Shown: positions 8,233-18,394, counted from the first letter of the stretch. The stretch is 64,000 bases of DNA from Thermodesulfobacteriota bacterium (GCA_040754335.1 JBFMCV010000003.1:173356-237355), one strand, 5' to 3'. Program-made: numbers and translations. Notes: a model not told the origin generated them from the sequence alone.

Positions 8233-10881
8233 ATGGTGCTCAGGCGTTCCCTAATTATCCTTTTCGCAATTCTCCTTCCGGCAACTGCTCTAGCGGCCAA
8301 AAAGTATGTAGTCAAGAAAGGAGATAACCTTTATGAATTATCCAAAAAGTTCGGGCTTACAGTCGACGAGCTTAAGTCAATCAACAATCTGAAAGACAGC
8401 AGGCTGGACATCGGCGATGTTTTAACGGTCGACGTCTCGTCCGGCGATGAAGACAGAACGGCGGTGAACACCGCTCGAGGCAATAATAACGAATACATCG
8501 TAAAGAACGGCGATACATTAGGTGAAATAGCGGAAATATACGGTCTTTCTTCGGAAGACCTGAAAGCAGCAAACGGTTTAAAGAATACAAAACTACAAAT
8601 CGGACAAAAGCTTTTAATCCCTCCCTCAAACTCAGAGCCGGTCAAGGCAACGGTGTCCGGGGAGCCGGCGGCCGGAGATTCAGTCAGTGAAACTGCGGGT
8701 AAAGCCGGGGATTCCTCGAAAGACTCCTCAGATGCGCCCGGTAAGTACGCCGTCCGAAAAGGCGATACGCTCGGGCACATCGCGCTCAGGTTTAACGTGC
8801 CGAGCGCCGAAATCAAAAAAGCCAACGGACTAAAAAACGATAAACTGCAGATCGGGCGGGTCCTTATAATCCCGGGCGGCGGAACGGCGGCAGTTGAAGA
8901 AACTCCCGCGGCCGTGAACGGGACCGCCGACAAGCCCGCTCCGGTGAAGGCAAGCGCTTACACCGTTGTTAAGGGGGATACGCCTGGCGCTATCGCCAGA
9001 AAGCTCGGTGTCAGCACGGATGAATTGATAAAGCTCAACAGCCTCGACAGCAGGAATCTCCAGATCGGCCAGAGGCTCTCAGTCCCCGGCTACGAACAGG
9101 GGCAGACAGCATCCGCAGAGAAAGCCGCTCCCGCCGGGGAGGAAAGCGTGGAACCAAGCCGCGCCGAGTCAGTCAATGCCACAACCCCATCAACGACAAA
9201 AACTAAAGAATACGTTATCAAAAAAGGCGACACGCCGGGCGCAATAGCCAGAAGGCTTGGCGTGAGCACTGACGAATTGATCAGGCTCAACAACCTCGAC
9301 AGCAGGAAGCTGCGTGTCGGGCAGGTGCTGGTCGTTCCCGGGACGCAAACCGGGACTGTCACGGGCGATACATCCGCCGCACGCGATGCCGAGAATCAAG
9401 CGCCGTCCGAATACATCGTGAAAAAGGGCGACACCCTTTACGAGCTCGCAAGGACGTACGGCGTATCCGTAGACCGCATAAAAGAGTACAACAGTCTTAT
9501 AAGCAACAACCTGAGGGTCGGCCAAAGGCTCGTACTGAACGCGTCCGGGGCTCAGGCGGCCTCCCGGGAGAACGTGCAGGAAGCGCAGGTCACAGAATCA
9601 GTGACCGAAATCACTGAAACCGCGAAATACACGAGGGAATACACTGTCAGGAGAGGGGACACGCTCGGACACCTCGCTCTTAAATTCGGGGTCTCGCAGA
9701 GCGAGCTCAAAAAGGCGAACGGGCTCAAGAGCAGCAATCTGAGGTCGGGCCAGGTGCTCATGGTCCCCGGCACCGAAATCACCAGAGAGACCGAAGAAGT
9801 AATAATAAAAGAAACAGCGCCGGAACCGGTGAGCGATGTATATATCAAGAAGAGGTACGTCGTCAAGTCGGGCGACACGCTCGGCAATATAGCAGAGAGC
9901 TTCGGCGTCACCATAGAGGAAATAAAGAAAGCGAGCGCGCTAAAGAACGATACGATTAATAACGGCGACATACTTCTCATTCCCGTGCCTCAGGAGAAGG
10001 TCACGCAGTCCAAATACACTGTGGCCAAGGGCGACACGCTCGGCAAAATCAGCAGGAAGTTCGGCGTCCCCGTTACTTCGATCATGAGGGCGAACGGGCT
10101 TTCGAGCGATACGCTCAGGGCGGGCATGAAGCTGAGCATACCGGGACTGAATCCCGCAGAGCCCGTTGAGAGTGAAGCCGAAAGCGCAGCTTCAGCCTCT
10201 GTACCGAGGGGCGAGTACGTAGTTAAGAAGGGCGACACGCTAGGACGTATAGCCAGGCGCTACGACGTCACCATCAAGCAGCTCAAGAGAGAGAATAATA
10301 TTAAGGGTAACTCCATCAGAGTAGGGCAGGTCCTGTATATTCCGGGCTACGGACGCGAGGAGACCGAATACAGGGCAGCAGCAGAGGAGAGCGCCGTTCA
10401 TGAATCGAACGGACATTACAAATACTCGGAACCCGAAGTGGAAAACGGGAGGTTCTCGAAGGAAAGCATCATACAGGTGGCAAAAAAGTACCTGGGGGCG
10501 CCTTACAAATTCGGCGGCAACGACCTCGCTACCGGTATCGACTGCTCGGGTTATGTAAAGAAAATTTTCAGCAGGTTCAACGTATATCTGCCCAGGACGG
10601 CCAGGGACATATATTACAAGTCCGGATACAGCGTTTCTAAAAGAAATCTCGATACCGGAGACCTCGTATTTTTCACAACATATGCGAAATACCCTTCGCA
10701 CGTAGGTATATACATCGGCAACGACGAATTCATACACGCCTCCTCGGCGTCGCGAAAGGTAACCATCGACAGCATCAACAAGCAGTATTACAAGAAACGC
10801 TACGTAGGCGCGAAACGAGTGCAGCTGTCGGGACTGTTCTACGACGAGCTCTCCAAGGATTACGCGGGGTTCGGTAATTAA
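8233..10881 (+). CDS. Secreted peptidoglycan hydrolase: ten LysM domains plus NlpC/P60
   Basis: 882 aa. A signal peptide (about residues 1-21, ending ATALA) is followed by ten LysM domains of about 45 aa, each of the form YxVKKGDTLxxIA...LKxxxLxxGQxLxIPG, separated by low-complexity Ala/Glu/Ser linkers up to about residue 715. The C-terminal part (from about 740) is an NlpC/P60 cysteine peptidase with the triad candidates Cys771 (IDCSGY), His823 (PSHVGIY) and His835 (FIHAS). LysM domains bind GlcNAc in peptidoglycan; NlpC/P60 enzymes cut the stem peptide, usually at the gamma-D-Glu bond. Ten LysM domains is many for this family, which more often has one to six. It starts at an ATG behind GGAGG and has its own promoter. 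Confidence 0.95.
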   Translation: MVLRRSLIILFAILLPATALAAKKYVVKKGDNLYELSKKFGLTVDELKSINNLKDSRLDIGDVLTVDVSSGDEDRTAVNTARGNNNEYIVKNGDTLGEIAEIYGLSSEDLKAANGLKNTKLQIGQKLLIPPSNSEPVKATVSGEPAAGDSVSETAGKAGDSSKDSSDAPGKYAVRKGDTLGHIALRFNVPSAEIKKANGLKNDKLQIGRVLIIPGGGTAAVEETPAAVNGTADKPAPVKASAYTVVKGDTPGAIARKLGVSTDELIKLNSLDSRNLQIGQRLSVPGYEQGQTASAEKAAPAGEESVEPSRAESVNATTPSTTKTKEYVIKKGDTPGAIARRLGVSTDELIRLNNLDSRKLRVGQVLVVPGTQTGTVTGDTSAARDAENQAPSEYIVKKGDTLYELARTYGVSVDRIKEYNSLISNNLRVGQRLVLNASGAQAASRENVQEAQVTESVTEITETAKYTREYTVRRGDTLGHLALKFGVSQSELKKANGLKSSNLRSGQVLMVPGTEITRETEEVIIKETAPEPVSDVYIKKRYVVKSGDTLGNIAESFGVTIEEIKKASALKNDTINNGDILLIPVPQEKVTQSKYTVAKGDTLGKISRKFGVPVTSIMRANGLSSDTLRAGMKLSIPGLNPAEPVESEAESAASASVPRGEYVVKKGDTLGRIARRYDVTIKQLKRENNIKGNSIRVGQVLYIPGYGREETEYRAAAEESAVHESNGHYKYSEPEVENGRFSKESIIQVAKKYLGAPYKFGGNDLATGIDCSGYVKKIFSRFNVYLPRTARDIYYKSGYSVSKRNLDTGDLVFFTTYAKYPSHVGIYIGNDEFIHASSASRKVTIDSINKQYYKKRYVGAKRVQLSGLFYDELSKDYAGFGN

Positions 10882-11037
10882 CAGTCCGGATTCTCCGTAT
10901 AAGCTCCGCGAGGGAGCCAATAATTTCCCGGCGGAGCCTACCCTTGTGCCTGTCACTCTTTTATACCTCCCCGTCTCCCGATAAATACCCTCCATTGAAA
11001 GATGGGGAGCGGTGTTTATATTATAGCGATTGATATC

Positions 11038-11931
11038 ATGGAACAGCTCATTCAGAATTTCAGGGACTATCTCGGCTCCGAGAGAAACTACTCGAAACAC
11101 ACCGTCAAGGCTTACATCACCGATATAGGAGAGTTCCGGCGTGTTATAAAAGAAAAAAAGCTCCTCGGTGAAAAAGTGGGAGTTATAGATCCCGGGAATC
11201 TGGACGAGAAGACCGTAAGGGCTTACGTGAACTGGCTTTACACCAGGAACTCGAGGGCGTCCATATCGAGGAAGCTCGCGTCCGTAAGGACGTTCTTCGA
11301 ATTCCTGATAAGGAAAGGCGTTATAAAAAATAACCTCGCGAAGCTCGTACCGACGCCCAAGGGCGAGAAGAGGCTCCCGACGTTCCTGACGGTCGACGAG
11401 GTTGTGAAGCTCCTCGGCATAGAGGGCGAGGGCGCGCTCGTATCCAGGGACGCCGCACTGCTCGAGCTCCTGTATTCGAGCGGGCTCAGGGTGAGCGAGC
11501 TCGTAGGCATCGACCTGAACGACATAGACATCAAGAACCTCACCGTCAAGGTCCTGGGCAAAGGCGGCAAGGAAAGGATCGTGCCCGTCGGCTCGAAGGC
11601 CGCGGAGGCGATCAATGAATATCTGCGCGAAAGGCTCGGCATGAACCCCACAGGAGACCACCTGTTCGTAAATTCGAGAGGCGGGAGGCTCAACGTCAGG
11701 AGCGTCGACAGGATAATCAGGAAATACGCCACGCTCGCGGGGATACCCAAGAACGTGAGCCCTCATGTGCTCAGGCACACGTTCGCAACGCACCTCCTCG
11801 GAGGGGGGGCAGACCTGAGGGCAATCCAGGAGATGCTCGGCCACAAGAGCCTTTCCACGACGCAGAGGTACACGCATACGTCGATCGAAAAATTGATGGA
11901 GATTTACGATAAAACACACCCGAGAGCGTGA
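11038..11931 (+). CDS. xerC: Tyrosine recombinase XerC/XerD type
   Basis: About 297 aa. The N-terminal SAM-like core-binding domain ([18 protein letters not shown]) is followed by a catalytic domain with all tyrosine-recombinase residues: Arg in SSGLRVSEL, Lys in [36 protein letters not shown] and the nucleophilic Tyr in RYTH. Xer recombinases resolve chromosome dimers at dif sites. An ATG at 11002 would add 12 residues, but family alignment favours the ATG at 11038; neither has a clear ribosome binding site. It precedes hslV and hslU without a gap, an arrangement also known in Firmicutes and deltaproteobacteria. XerC versus XerD cannot be settled from sequence alone. Confidence 0.9.
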   Translation: MEQLIQNFRDYLGSERNYSKHTVKAYITDIGEFRRVIKEKKLLGEKVGVIDPGNLDEKTVRAYVNWLYTRNSRASISRKLASVRTFFEFLIRKGVIKNNLAKLVPTPKGEKRLPTFLTVDEVVKLLGIEGEGALVSRDAALLELLYSSGLRVSELVGIDLNDIDIKNLTVKVLGKGGKERIVPVGSKAAEAINEYLRERLGMNPTGDHLFVNSRGGRLNVRSVDRIIRKYATLAGIPKNVSPHVLRHTFATHLLGGGADLRAIQEMLGHKSLSTTQRYTHTSIEKLMEIYDKTHPRA

Positions 11932-11933
11932 AC

Positions 11934-12470
11934 ATGGAAAACTTCCACGGAACAACGATAGTTTGTGTAAAGATAGGAGACAGGGTCGCGATGGCCGGGG
12001 ACGGCCAGGTAACCCTGGGGCACGCAGCCGTAAAGCATTCCGCTAAAAAAGTCCGGAAGATATTCGAGGGCAAGGTGCTGGTGGGCTTCTCAGGGGCTAC
12101 CGCCGATGCCATGACACTCTTTGACAAGTTCGAGGCCAAGCTCGAGGAGTTCAGAGGGAACCTCAGGAGAGCGGCCGTAGAGCTCGCGAGAGACTGGAGG
12201 ACTGACCGCATACTGAGGAGGCTCGAAGCGCTCCTGGCCGTCGCCGACAAGGAGAGCATGTTCCTCATCTCGGGCAGCGGAGACGTGCTCGAGCCCGACG
12301 ACAACGTCGTCGCCGTGGGCTCGGGAGGCTCGTACGCACAGGCCGCGGCCAAGGCGCTATCAAGGCACTCGAAGCTGGGCGCGAGAGAGATCGCCGAAGA
12401 ATCCCTCAGGATCGCGTCCGAAATCTGCATCTACACGAACGATAAAATAACAGTAGAGGAACTCGCATAA
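11934..12470 (+). CDS. hslV: ATP-dependent protease subunit HslV
   Basis: About 178 aa proteolytic subunit of the HslUV (ClpQY) protease. Processing of the short leader exposes the N-terminal catalytic Thr in FHGTTIV. The signature [10 protein letters not shown] follows, and the end [15 protein letters not shown] is typical. Twelve HslV subunits form a two-ring chamber fed by HslU. A GTG at 11928 overlapping the xerC stop by 4 bp is an alternative start; I prefer the ATG at 11934, which gives the normal leader length. hslU follows 1 bp after the stop. Confidence 0.96.
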   Translation: MENFHGTTIVCVKIGDRVAMAGDGQVTLGHAAVKHSAKKVRKIFEGKVLVGFSGATADAMTLFDKFEAKLEEFRGNLRRAAVELARDWRTDRILRRLEALLAVADKESMFLISGSGDVLEPDDNVVAVGSGGSYAQAAAKALSRHSKLGAREIAEESLRIASEICIYTNDKITVEELA

Positions 12471-12471
12471 C

Positions 12472-13803
12472 ATGAGCAGCGAAACATTTTTCACGCCGAG
12501 AGAGATAGTCTCGGAGCTAGACAGGTATATAATCGGCCAGAACAAGGCAAAACGCGCCGTTTCGATCGCGCTCCGCAACCGTTGGAGAAGGCAGCGCGTA
12601 TCGCCCGAGCTGAAGGACGAGATCGCGCCTAAGAACATACTCATGATAGGACCCACGGGCGTGGGAAAGACGGAGATTGCGAGGAGGCTCGCGAAGCTGG
12701 CCCAGGCTCCGTTCCTCAAGGTGGAGGCGTCAAAGTTCACGGAAGTCGGCTACGTCGGCAGGGACGTCGAGTCGATGATAAGGGACCTTACCGATATAGC
12801 CATAAAAATGATAACCGACGAAGAAAAACAGACCGTGAGAGCCAAGGCCGAAGACCTGGCGGAAGAGAGGATGCTCGATCTCCTTTTCCCCACAGGCGGG
12901 GGCGAGCAACCGCATACCGACACGGGGGGCGAAACCCGCGAGAAGCTGAGGAAGCTCTTAAGGGAAGGCAGGCTCAACGAGAGGTTCGTGGATATCGAGG
13001 TGACTTCAAAAAACTTTCCCATTCAGGTGTTCTCACCGCAGGGCCTGGAGGAGATGGACGTCAACATATCGGACATGCTGGGGAACCTCTTCCCCAAGAA
13101 AACAAAGAAGAGGAAGGTGAGAGTCCCCGACGCCATGGAAGTCCTCATACAGGAGGAAGCACAGAAGCTAATAGACATGGACAACGTCGTCAAGATGGCG
13201 ATAGAGAGGGTCGAGCAGTCGGGGATAATTTTCATCGACGAGATAGACAAGGTCGCCGGGCGCGAGAGCACCGCCGGGCCCGACGTATCGAGGGAAGGCG
13301 TACAGAGGGACCTGCTCCCGATAATAGAAGGGTGCACGGTGAATACGAAGCACGGGATGGTGAGGACTGACCACATTTTGTTCATCGGGGCGGGCGCATT
13401 CCACGTATCGAAGCCTTCGGACCTGATCCCCGAGCTCCAGGGCAGGTTCCCGATCAGGGTCGAGCTCGAGCCGCTTACGACGGAGGACTTCATCAACATC
13501 CTCACGCAGCCCAAGAATGCGCTCATCAAGCAGTACACGGAGCTGTTGAGCACGGAAAAAATAGACCTCGTCTTCAAGGACGACGCTATAAAGGAAATAG
13601 CGGAGACGGCCCAGGCGGTCAACGAATCGACGGAGAACATCGGCGCGAGGAGACTCCACACCATAATGGAGAGGATGCTCGACGAGATATCCTTCAACGC
13701 ACCCGACATGGCCGAGCAGAAGATTGTGATCGACGCGAAATACGTGAAGGACAAGATCGCCGATATAGTGAAGGACAGGGACCTGAGCAGATATATTCTA
13801 TAG
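12472..13803 (+). CDS. hslU: ATP-dependent protease ATPase subunit HslU
   Basis: 443 aa AAA+ unfoldase, the usual length. Walker A is [15 protein letters not shown], the pore loop is GYVGRDVES, Walker B is [13 protein letters not shown], and the C-terminal sensor-2 region [14 protein letters not shown] is followed by the conserved tail ending DRDLSRYIL, which docks into HslV. The I domain lies between the Walker motifs (about residues 110-230). It is the last gene of the xerC-hslV-hslU operon and has a 560 bp non-coding region behind it. Confidence 0.97.
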   Translation: MSSETFFTPREIVSELDRYIIGQNKAKRAVSIALRNRWRRQRVSPELKDEIAPKNILMIGPTGVGKTEIARRLAKLAQAPFLKVEASKFTEVGYVGRDVESMIRDLTDIAIKMITDEEKQTVRAKAEDLAEERMLDLLFPTGGGEQPHTDTGGETREKLRKLLREGRLNERFVDIEVTSKNFPIQVFSPQGLEEMDVNISDMLGNLFPKKTKKRKVRVPDAMEVLIQEEAQKLIDMDNVVKMAIERVEQSGIIFIDEIDKVAGRESTAGPDVSREGVQRDLLPIIEGCTVNTKHGMVRTDHILFIGAGAFHVSKPSDLIPELQGRFPIRVELEPLTTEDFINILTQPKNALIKQYTELLSTEKIDLVFKDDAIKEIAETAQAVNESTENIGARRLHTIMERMLDEISFNAPDMAEQKIVIDAKYVKDKIADIVKDRDLSRYIL

Positions 13804-14366
13804 AACCTGGCGTCGCTCTCGGCCAATCTAAAAACTTATGCCCGTCATTCCCTTAACTGCGGCCCCGCTCCTTTATTTGACGAAAGATGAGGAGTGACGG
13901 AGCAATCATATATGAGCGCAGGTTCTGCGCCTTAGGGCGAACGGGTTATCTTTGATGAATGAATGTAAGGTGTCACCCCCACCTTAATCCTAATTTGGAT
14001 CAGGTGGCATTGAGCCTGAAGTTGATTGGCTACATCAGCTTCGTTGTAGGTCCGACCGGTTCTTGTGCACGCTCAGAACCGTCCCTCAAGGGGGAGGAAA
14101 TTTATTTGCGGTTACTGATCCGCCGCCGGATTCTGTAATGTCGGGGGAAAATGCGTCCTTCGACAAGCTTCCGGCTCCGCTAAAGCAACGCCGGACATGC
14201 AGGGCGAATGGGTATTGCGCGGTTGTTGGATTGAAAACCCACCCCATTCATACTTCGATAAACTCAGTACGAACGGGGTGGGTTTCGTTGCTGGATTAAC
14301 CAGAGGAGTTGGAAAGAATATTAAAACACACTATGTGTGTGCCCGCGGGTGATCACACGTCAGGAG
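13804..14366. other. Long intergenic region with degraded repeats
   Basis: No convincing gene: the 78-codon frame at 14063-14299 has no ribosome binding site and no family resemblance. The region contains a diverged inverted repeat (CGTCATTCC near 13843 and GGAGTGACG near 13890), a small stem around TCCCTCAAGGGGGA near 14080, and a long palindrome at 14235-14285. It looks like remnants of short interspersed repeats between hslU and the convergent HemQ-family gene. Confidence 0.5.
14235..14285. repeat. REP-like long palindrome
   Basis: Perfect 11 bp arms AAACCCACCCC (14235-14245) and GGGGTGGGTTT (14275-14285) enclose a further imperfect stem whose core reads CTTCGATAAACTCAGTACG. That core resembles a short palindromic repeat motif (TTCGNNNTGAGTTTATCGAA-like) that I know as scattered through many bacterial genomes. 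It could end transcription from both hslU and the opposing gene. Confidence 0.5.
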
Positions 14367-15089
14367 TTATGACTTGCTCTGCCAGAGCGCCTTTCCGATG
14401 AAAAAAGGCCCCAGGCTTTCGAGATACATCGACGTCTGCTTGGTCTTCCGCATCGACTGGATGAGTATGGATAGAGGATAGAGGTCCTTCCCGAGGACGC
14501 CTATCAGGAAGTCGTTGTCGTTCCTGTCGAGGCCGTGACAGGCAAGGCGTATGTCCTTGCCTAAGCCAGCGTCCCCGAACTTGAAGCCGAGCTTCCCGTG
14601 CTCTCCCAGGACAGAGCGCTGCTCTTCGGCCGAAAGGGTCTCGAAGAGCTTGTTCCTGCGGAGTGGATACCATATCACCCAGGGGAGCTCCGGGTCGAGA
14701 ACTCTCTCCCGCGGCCGGTCGATGAGCGTCCTCTCGAGATCGGGCTCGTATCCTAGCGAATAAGTCCTCCCGAGCATGGTGTATTCGGGCTTGGGCGTAA
14801 GCTCGGTGAAGGCCGAGCCGTTAAGGAACTCCCTAAGCCCGCCGACGAAGAAGTTCGGGTCCTCGTTAACGGACAGAAGGCCTATCCCGTAGGGGTCGTT
14901 TATGTCCGCATAAAGGGCGAAATCCATGCCGGATTTCTTTAATTCATTGATTAGTTTCGGCGTGTTATGACAGTTCCCGAAGGCGAGGAGCTGCATCAGC
15001 AGCCTCCGGTCGGAGGATAGGACGGTGCCGTCCTTCGCCCTCCCCTTCTCGCTTATATCGAGACCGGCGCGTTCAACATCGAGTGACAT
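14367..15089 (-). CDS. Chlorite dismutase/HemQ-family heme protein
   Basis: 240 aa. The C-terminal half carries the family's hallmarks: WVIWYPLRRNK, FETLSAEEQR, ACHGLDRNDNDFLIGVLG with the proximal heme ligand His185, and DLYPLSILIQSMRKT. Family members either decarboxylate coproheme (HemQ), detoxify chlorite, or are heme peroxidases; the YP-x-R/K motif fits a HemQ-like role better than true chlorite dismutase, but this is inference. I start at the ATG at 15089 because GGAGGT lies seven bases upstream; the frame continues to 15170 without support. No other heme genes are near, so it is probably monocistronic. Confidence 0.85.
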   Translation of the reverse strand: MSLDVERAGLDISEKGRAKDGTVLSSDRRLLMQLLAFGNCHNTPKLINELKKSGMDFALYADINDPYGIGLLSVNEDPNFFVGGLREFLNGSAFTELTPKPEYTMLGRTYSLGYEPDLERTLIDRPRERVLDPELPWVIWYPLRRNKLFETLSAEEQRSVLGEHGKLGFKFGDAGLGKDIRLACHGLDRNDNDFLIGVLGKDLYPLSILIQSMRKTKQTSMYLESLGPFFIGKALWQSKS

Positions 15090-15200
15090 TTTCAATACCT
15101 CCGCGGCTATTAAATATAACAGGGAAACCGCCCGCTGGCGATTGGGAAGAGGATTTCTCCATGCAAACACCGGTCACTACATCCGTTACTATCGGCCCTC

Positions 15201-15227
15201 ACGGGTGGAATCCGGGATTTCACCCGT
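15201..15227. repeat. Near-perfect hairpin upstream of argB
   Basis: ACGGGTGGAATC pairs with GATTTCACCCGT over 12 positions with one G-T wobble and a tiny loop. No T-run follows in either direction. It lies between two divergent genes and could be an operator or a transcript-stabilising structure. Confidence 0.4.
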
Positions 15228-15288
15228 AACTGACGCCGAAATCGGGAGTATACCCAAGATAAATATTCACCCGCGGAAAAGAATTTAT

Positions 15289-15316
15289 TTGCATGGAATC
15301 GTATTTATTTTATAAT
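15289..15316 (+). promoter_or_regulatory. Putative sigma-70 promoter of the arg genes
   Basis: TTGCAT (15289-15294), a 16 bp spacer and a perfect TATAAT (15311-15316), about 35 bp before the argB ATG at 15351. The surroundings are very AT-rich, as expected for a promoter. No clear ARG-box pair is seen. Confidence 0.5.
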
Positions 15317-15350
15317 AATCAACTTTATTTTCAGTCTGCGAAAGAGGCGG

Positions 15351-16232
15351 ATGAAAAACCTTATACAGAAAGCTAAAACGCTCGTTGAGGCCCTACCCTA
15401 TATAAAGGAATTCTACGGGCAGACGATAGTCATAAAATACGGTGGGAGCATAGGCGACGACGACCTGCCGAACTTCGCCCGGGACATAGTGCTGATGAAA
15501 TTCGTCGGCATAGACCCGGTCGTGGTCCACGGGGGCGGCCCCCAGATAGGGAGCCACCTGAAAAAGCTGGGGATAGAATCCAAATTCATCGCGGGCCTCC
15601 GAGTGACTGACGAGGAGACGATGGAAGTCGCGGAGATGGTCCTCGTCGGGAAGATAAACCAGAAGATAATCGAGATGATACATTCAATGGGCGGTAAGGC
15701 CGTCGGCACGTCGGGCAAGGAAGGGAAAATGATACTCGCGAGGAAGCTCGACGTGAAAAAGTTCGCGATCGAGAACGGGCTCGACATACCGGAGGACGCA
15801 GACCTCGGGATGGTAGGAGAGGTGGAGTGCGTGAACCCGCAGCTGATAAACGTGCTCGAGAGCTCGGGCTTCATACCGATTATCGCGCCCATAGGGTTCG
15901 ACGAGGAAGGAAAGACCTACAACATCAACGCCGACCACGTGGCCGGGAAGATCGCGGGCGCGCTCAAAGCGGCGAAGCTCATACTCATGACGAACGTCCC
16001 CGGCATCATGGACAAGGATAAGAACCTCCTTTCGAGCATCACCGAATCGCAGGCGAGACACTTGATCAAGAAAGAGATAATCTCGAGCGGCATGATACCT
16101 AAAGTCATGTGCGCGATCGAAGCCCTTCACGACGGGGTGCAGAAGGTGCACATCATAGACGGCACTATCGAGCACTCGCTCATACTCGAAATATTCACCG
16201 ACGCCGGAATCGGGACGGAGATACTCCTTTGA
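15351..16232 (+). CDS. argB: Acetylglutamate kinase
   Basis: 293 aa amino-acid kinase that phosphorylates N-acetylglutamate, the committed step of arginine synthesis. Landmarks are TIVIKYGGSIG (phosphate-binding Lys and Gly loop), VVHGGGPQIG, the substrate loop LRVTDEETMEVAEMVL, NINADHVAG, and the KVHIIDGTIEHSLILEIFT end. The N-terminal extension (LIQKAKTLVEALPYIKEF) is typical of the arginine-inhibited hexameric form, so feedback control by arginine is likely. It starts at an ATG with GAGG just upstream and overlaps argD by 4 bp. Confidence 0.97.
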   Translation: MKNLIQKAKTLVEALPYIKEFYGQTIVIKYGGSIGDDDLPNFARDIVLMKFVGIDPVVVHGGGPQIGSHLKKLGIESKFIAGLRVTDEETMEVAEMVLVGKINQKIIEMIHSMGGKAVGTSGKEGKMILARKLDVKKFAIENGLDIPEDADLGMVGEVECVNPQLINVLESSGFIPIIAPIGFDEEGKTYNINADHVAGKIAGALKAAKLILMTNVPGIMDKDKNLLSSITESQARHLIKKEIISSGMIPKVMCAIEALHDGVQKVHIIDGTIEHSLILEIFTDAGIGTEILL

Positions 16233-17431
16233 GAACGGGTGATATTATTTCCGGCACCTCGCAATACCTCATGAACACCTACGGCAGGTACCCGATCGCC
16301 ATGGTCAGGGGAAAGGGCTCGTGGGTATGGGACTCGGAGGGGAAAAAGTACCTCGACTTCGTGACGGGAATAGCCGTCAACAACCTGGGGCACTGCCATC
16401 CTAACGTGGTGAAGGCGATATCCGGGCAGTCGAGGAAGCTCGTACAGGTCTGCAACCTCTATCACATAGAGAAGCAGGTCGAGTTCGCGAAGATGCTAGT
16501 CGAGAACTCCTTCGCCGACAAGGTGTTCTTCTGCAACAGCGGGGCGGAGGCGAACGAAGGCGCGATAAAGTTAGCCAGGAAATGGGGGGGAGCGAACGGC
16601 GGGAGGTACAAGGTCGTGCACGCCCGCGACTCCTTCCACGGAAGGACGCTGGGCGCGCTCTCAGCGACTAACAAAAAATACCAGAAGGGGTTCGAGCCGC
16701 TCGTCCCCGGATTCAAATCCGTCCCTTACGGGCAGATAGATCCCTTAGAAAAAGCCCTCGGGGACGATAAAGTCTGCGCCGTATTACTCGAGCCGATTCA
16801 AGGGGAGAACGGCGTGATTATGCCTTACGCGAATTTCCTGAGGGACGCGAGGAGGCTGTGCAAGCGCAAGAACGTGCTCCTCATTCTCGACGAGATACAG
16901 GTGGGGCTCGGCAGGACAGGGAAGCTCTTCTCTTACGAGCATTACGGAATAAAGCCTGACATAATGACCCTCGCCAAGGCTCTCGGGGGCGGGATACCTT
17001 GCGGGGCGGTTCTCGCGACGGACGCGGTCGCGAAGCACCTCTCTCCCGGCAATCACGGGACCACGCTCGGTGGCAACCCGCTCGCGATGTGCGCGGGCAT
17101 AGCGGTGCTGAAAACTATCATAGAAGACGGGCTTCTCGACAACGCCGCAGGGATGGGTGAATATTTCCTGAGCGGGCTCCTTAAAATAAAAGATGAATTC
17201 GGAGATACCGTCAGGGACGTGAGGGGAAAAGGACTCATACTAGGCGTCGAGTTTGTAAATGCGGAAACCGCAAAGGACGTGGTAGTGAGATGCTCGAATA
17301 ACGGGCTCCTCACCATTCTCACCGAGCAGAAGGTGATGAGGATACTCCCCCCGCTTACGGTGAAAAAGAACGAGATCGAACATGCGCTCAAGATCATCCG
17401 CAGATCGCTTAAAGAGGCGGCCCGTGCCTAG
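16229..17431 (+). CDS. argD: Acetylornithine aminotransferase
   Basis: 400 aa class-III PLP aminotransferase converting N-acetylglutamate semialdehyde to N-acetylornithine. Visible are YLDFVTGIAVNNLGHCHP, FFCNSGAEANEGAIKLAR, SFHGRTLGALSAT, LILDEIQVGLGRTGK and TLAKALGGGIPCGAV with the PLP lysine. The frame extends back into argB; I chose the TTG at 16229, which overlaps the argB stop (TTGA) and has GGAG eight bases upstream. An ATG at 16270 is a shorter alternative. The 3' end overlaps argF by 8 bp, so argBDF is a tight operon. Confidence 0.95.
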   Translation: MRTGDIISGTSQYLMNTYGRYPIAMVRGKGSWVWDSEGKKYLDFVTGIAVNNLGHCHPNVVKAISGQSRKLVQVCNLYHIEKQVEFAKMLVENSFADKVFFCNSGAEANEGAIKLARKWGGANGGRYKVVHARDSFHGRTLGALSATNKKYQKGFEPLVPGFKSVPYGQIDPLEKALGDDKVCAVLLEPIQGENGVIMPYANFLRDARRLCKRKNVLLILDEIQVGLGRTGKLFSYEHYGIKPDIMTLAKALGGGIPCGAVLATDAVAKHLSPGNHGTTLGGNPLAMCAGIAVLKTIIEDGLLDNAAGMGEYFLSGLLKIKDEFGDTVRDVRGKGLILGVEFVNAETAKDVVVRCSNNGLLTILTEQKVMRILPPLTVKKNEIEHALKIIRRSLKEAARA

Positions 17432-18338
17432 ACACTTCCTCAGGATATCCGACCTTACGAAGAAGGAGCTCGAATCCCTCTTCAAAAGAGCCTCGAAGCT
17501 GAAAGCCGAAAAGAAATCCGGCAGGAGGCGCGCATCGCTCAGCGGGAAATCGATCGGGCTTGTTTTCGAAAAGCTCTCGACCAGGACGAGGGTTTCGTTC
17601 GAGGTGGCTATAAGCGACTTAGGCGCTAACCCGCTCTATCTCAATCCGAACGACCTTCAGCTCGGGCGGGGAGAGACCATCTCCGACACGTCGAAGATAC
17701 TGTCCTCTTATCTCGACGGCGTAATCCTCAGGACCTATGAGCAGGAGAGGCTCGAAGAGTTCGCGAGGTCGGCGAGCATACCCGTCATAAACGCGCTCAC
17801 GGACCTGGAGCACCCTACGCAGATAGTGTCGGACCTCTTTACGATCAAGGAAACGGGCCTCGACCTCGGGAAAATGAAGCTCGCCTACATAGGCGACGGG
17901 AACAACGTGGTCAACTCCTTCATAGGGGCGGCCGCGATACTGGGTTTCAGGCTCTCCATCGCAACTCCCAAAGGGTACGAGCCCGACCTCGCGGCGGTCG
18001 ACGGAAAGGCGTCCCCCGGCAAAGCCCGCATAGAGATACTGAACGATCCGGCGGAAGCGGCTGACGGTGCGGACGTATTGTATACGGACGTCTGGGTAAG
18101 CATGGGGCAGGAAAAAGACGCTGCCGAGAGGAAAAAGATCTTCAAGCCTTACCAGATAAACCAGAAGCTCTTATCGCACGCCAAAAAAAACGCCTGCGTG
18201 ATGCACTGCCTTCCTGCGCACAGGGGGGAGGAAATCACGAACGAAGTGGCGGACGGACCCAATTCCATAATCTTCCGGCAAGCCGAGAACAAGCTTCACG
18301 CGGGCAAGGCTATCCTGGAAATGTTCATGAAAGGCTGA
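17424..18338 (+). CDS. argF: Ornithine carbamoyltransferase
   Basis: 304 aa enzyme making citrulline from ornithine and carbamoyl phosphate. The carbamoyl-phosphate loop is KLSTRTRVSFEVA; LEHPTQIVSDLFT binds substrate, and the catalytic HCLPAHRGEEIT and the REAEN-like RQAENKLHAGKA close the protein. The GTG at 17424 has GAGG six bases upstream and gives the normal family length; an upstream in-frame ATG would add a basic tail lying inside argD. It ends the argBDF group. argG and argH are not in the window. Confidence 0.96.
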   Translation: MPRHFLRISDLTKKELESLFKRASKLKAEKKSGRRRASLSGKSIGLVFEKLSTRTRVSFEVAISDLGANPLYLNPNDLQLGRGETISDTSKILSSYLDGVILRTYEQERLEEFARSASIPVINALTDLEHPTQIVSDLFTIKETGLDLGKMKLAYIGDGNNVVNSFIGAAAILGFRLSIATPKGYEPDLAAVDGKASPGKARIEILNDPAEAADGADVLYTDVWVSMGQEKDAAERKKIFKPYQINQKLLSHAKKNACVMHCLPAHRGEEITNEVADGPNSIIFRQAENKLHAGKAILEMFMKG

Positions 18339-18394
18339 GGCTTCCGAGGCGCGGTCCTGACCGAGGGCTTCCCTCCCGGCAAGTCAAAAAGAGA

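Noticed and set aside
8300-10380. Repeated units that could look like a CRISPR or tandem repeat array
   Set aside because: The repeats are LysM domains of one protein, about 150-230 bp apart with variable DNA; no CRISPR array or cas gene is present in the window.
10240-11955. 571-codon minus-strand frame across the LysM and xerC genes
   Set aside because: It lies antisense to two well-supported genes, has no family motif, and crosses their intergenic region; it results from the codon bias of the plus strand.
14063-14299. 78-codon frame between hslU and the HemQ-family gene
   Set aside because: No ribosome site, odd composition, and it runs through the palindrome.
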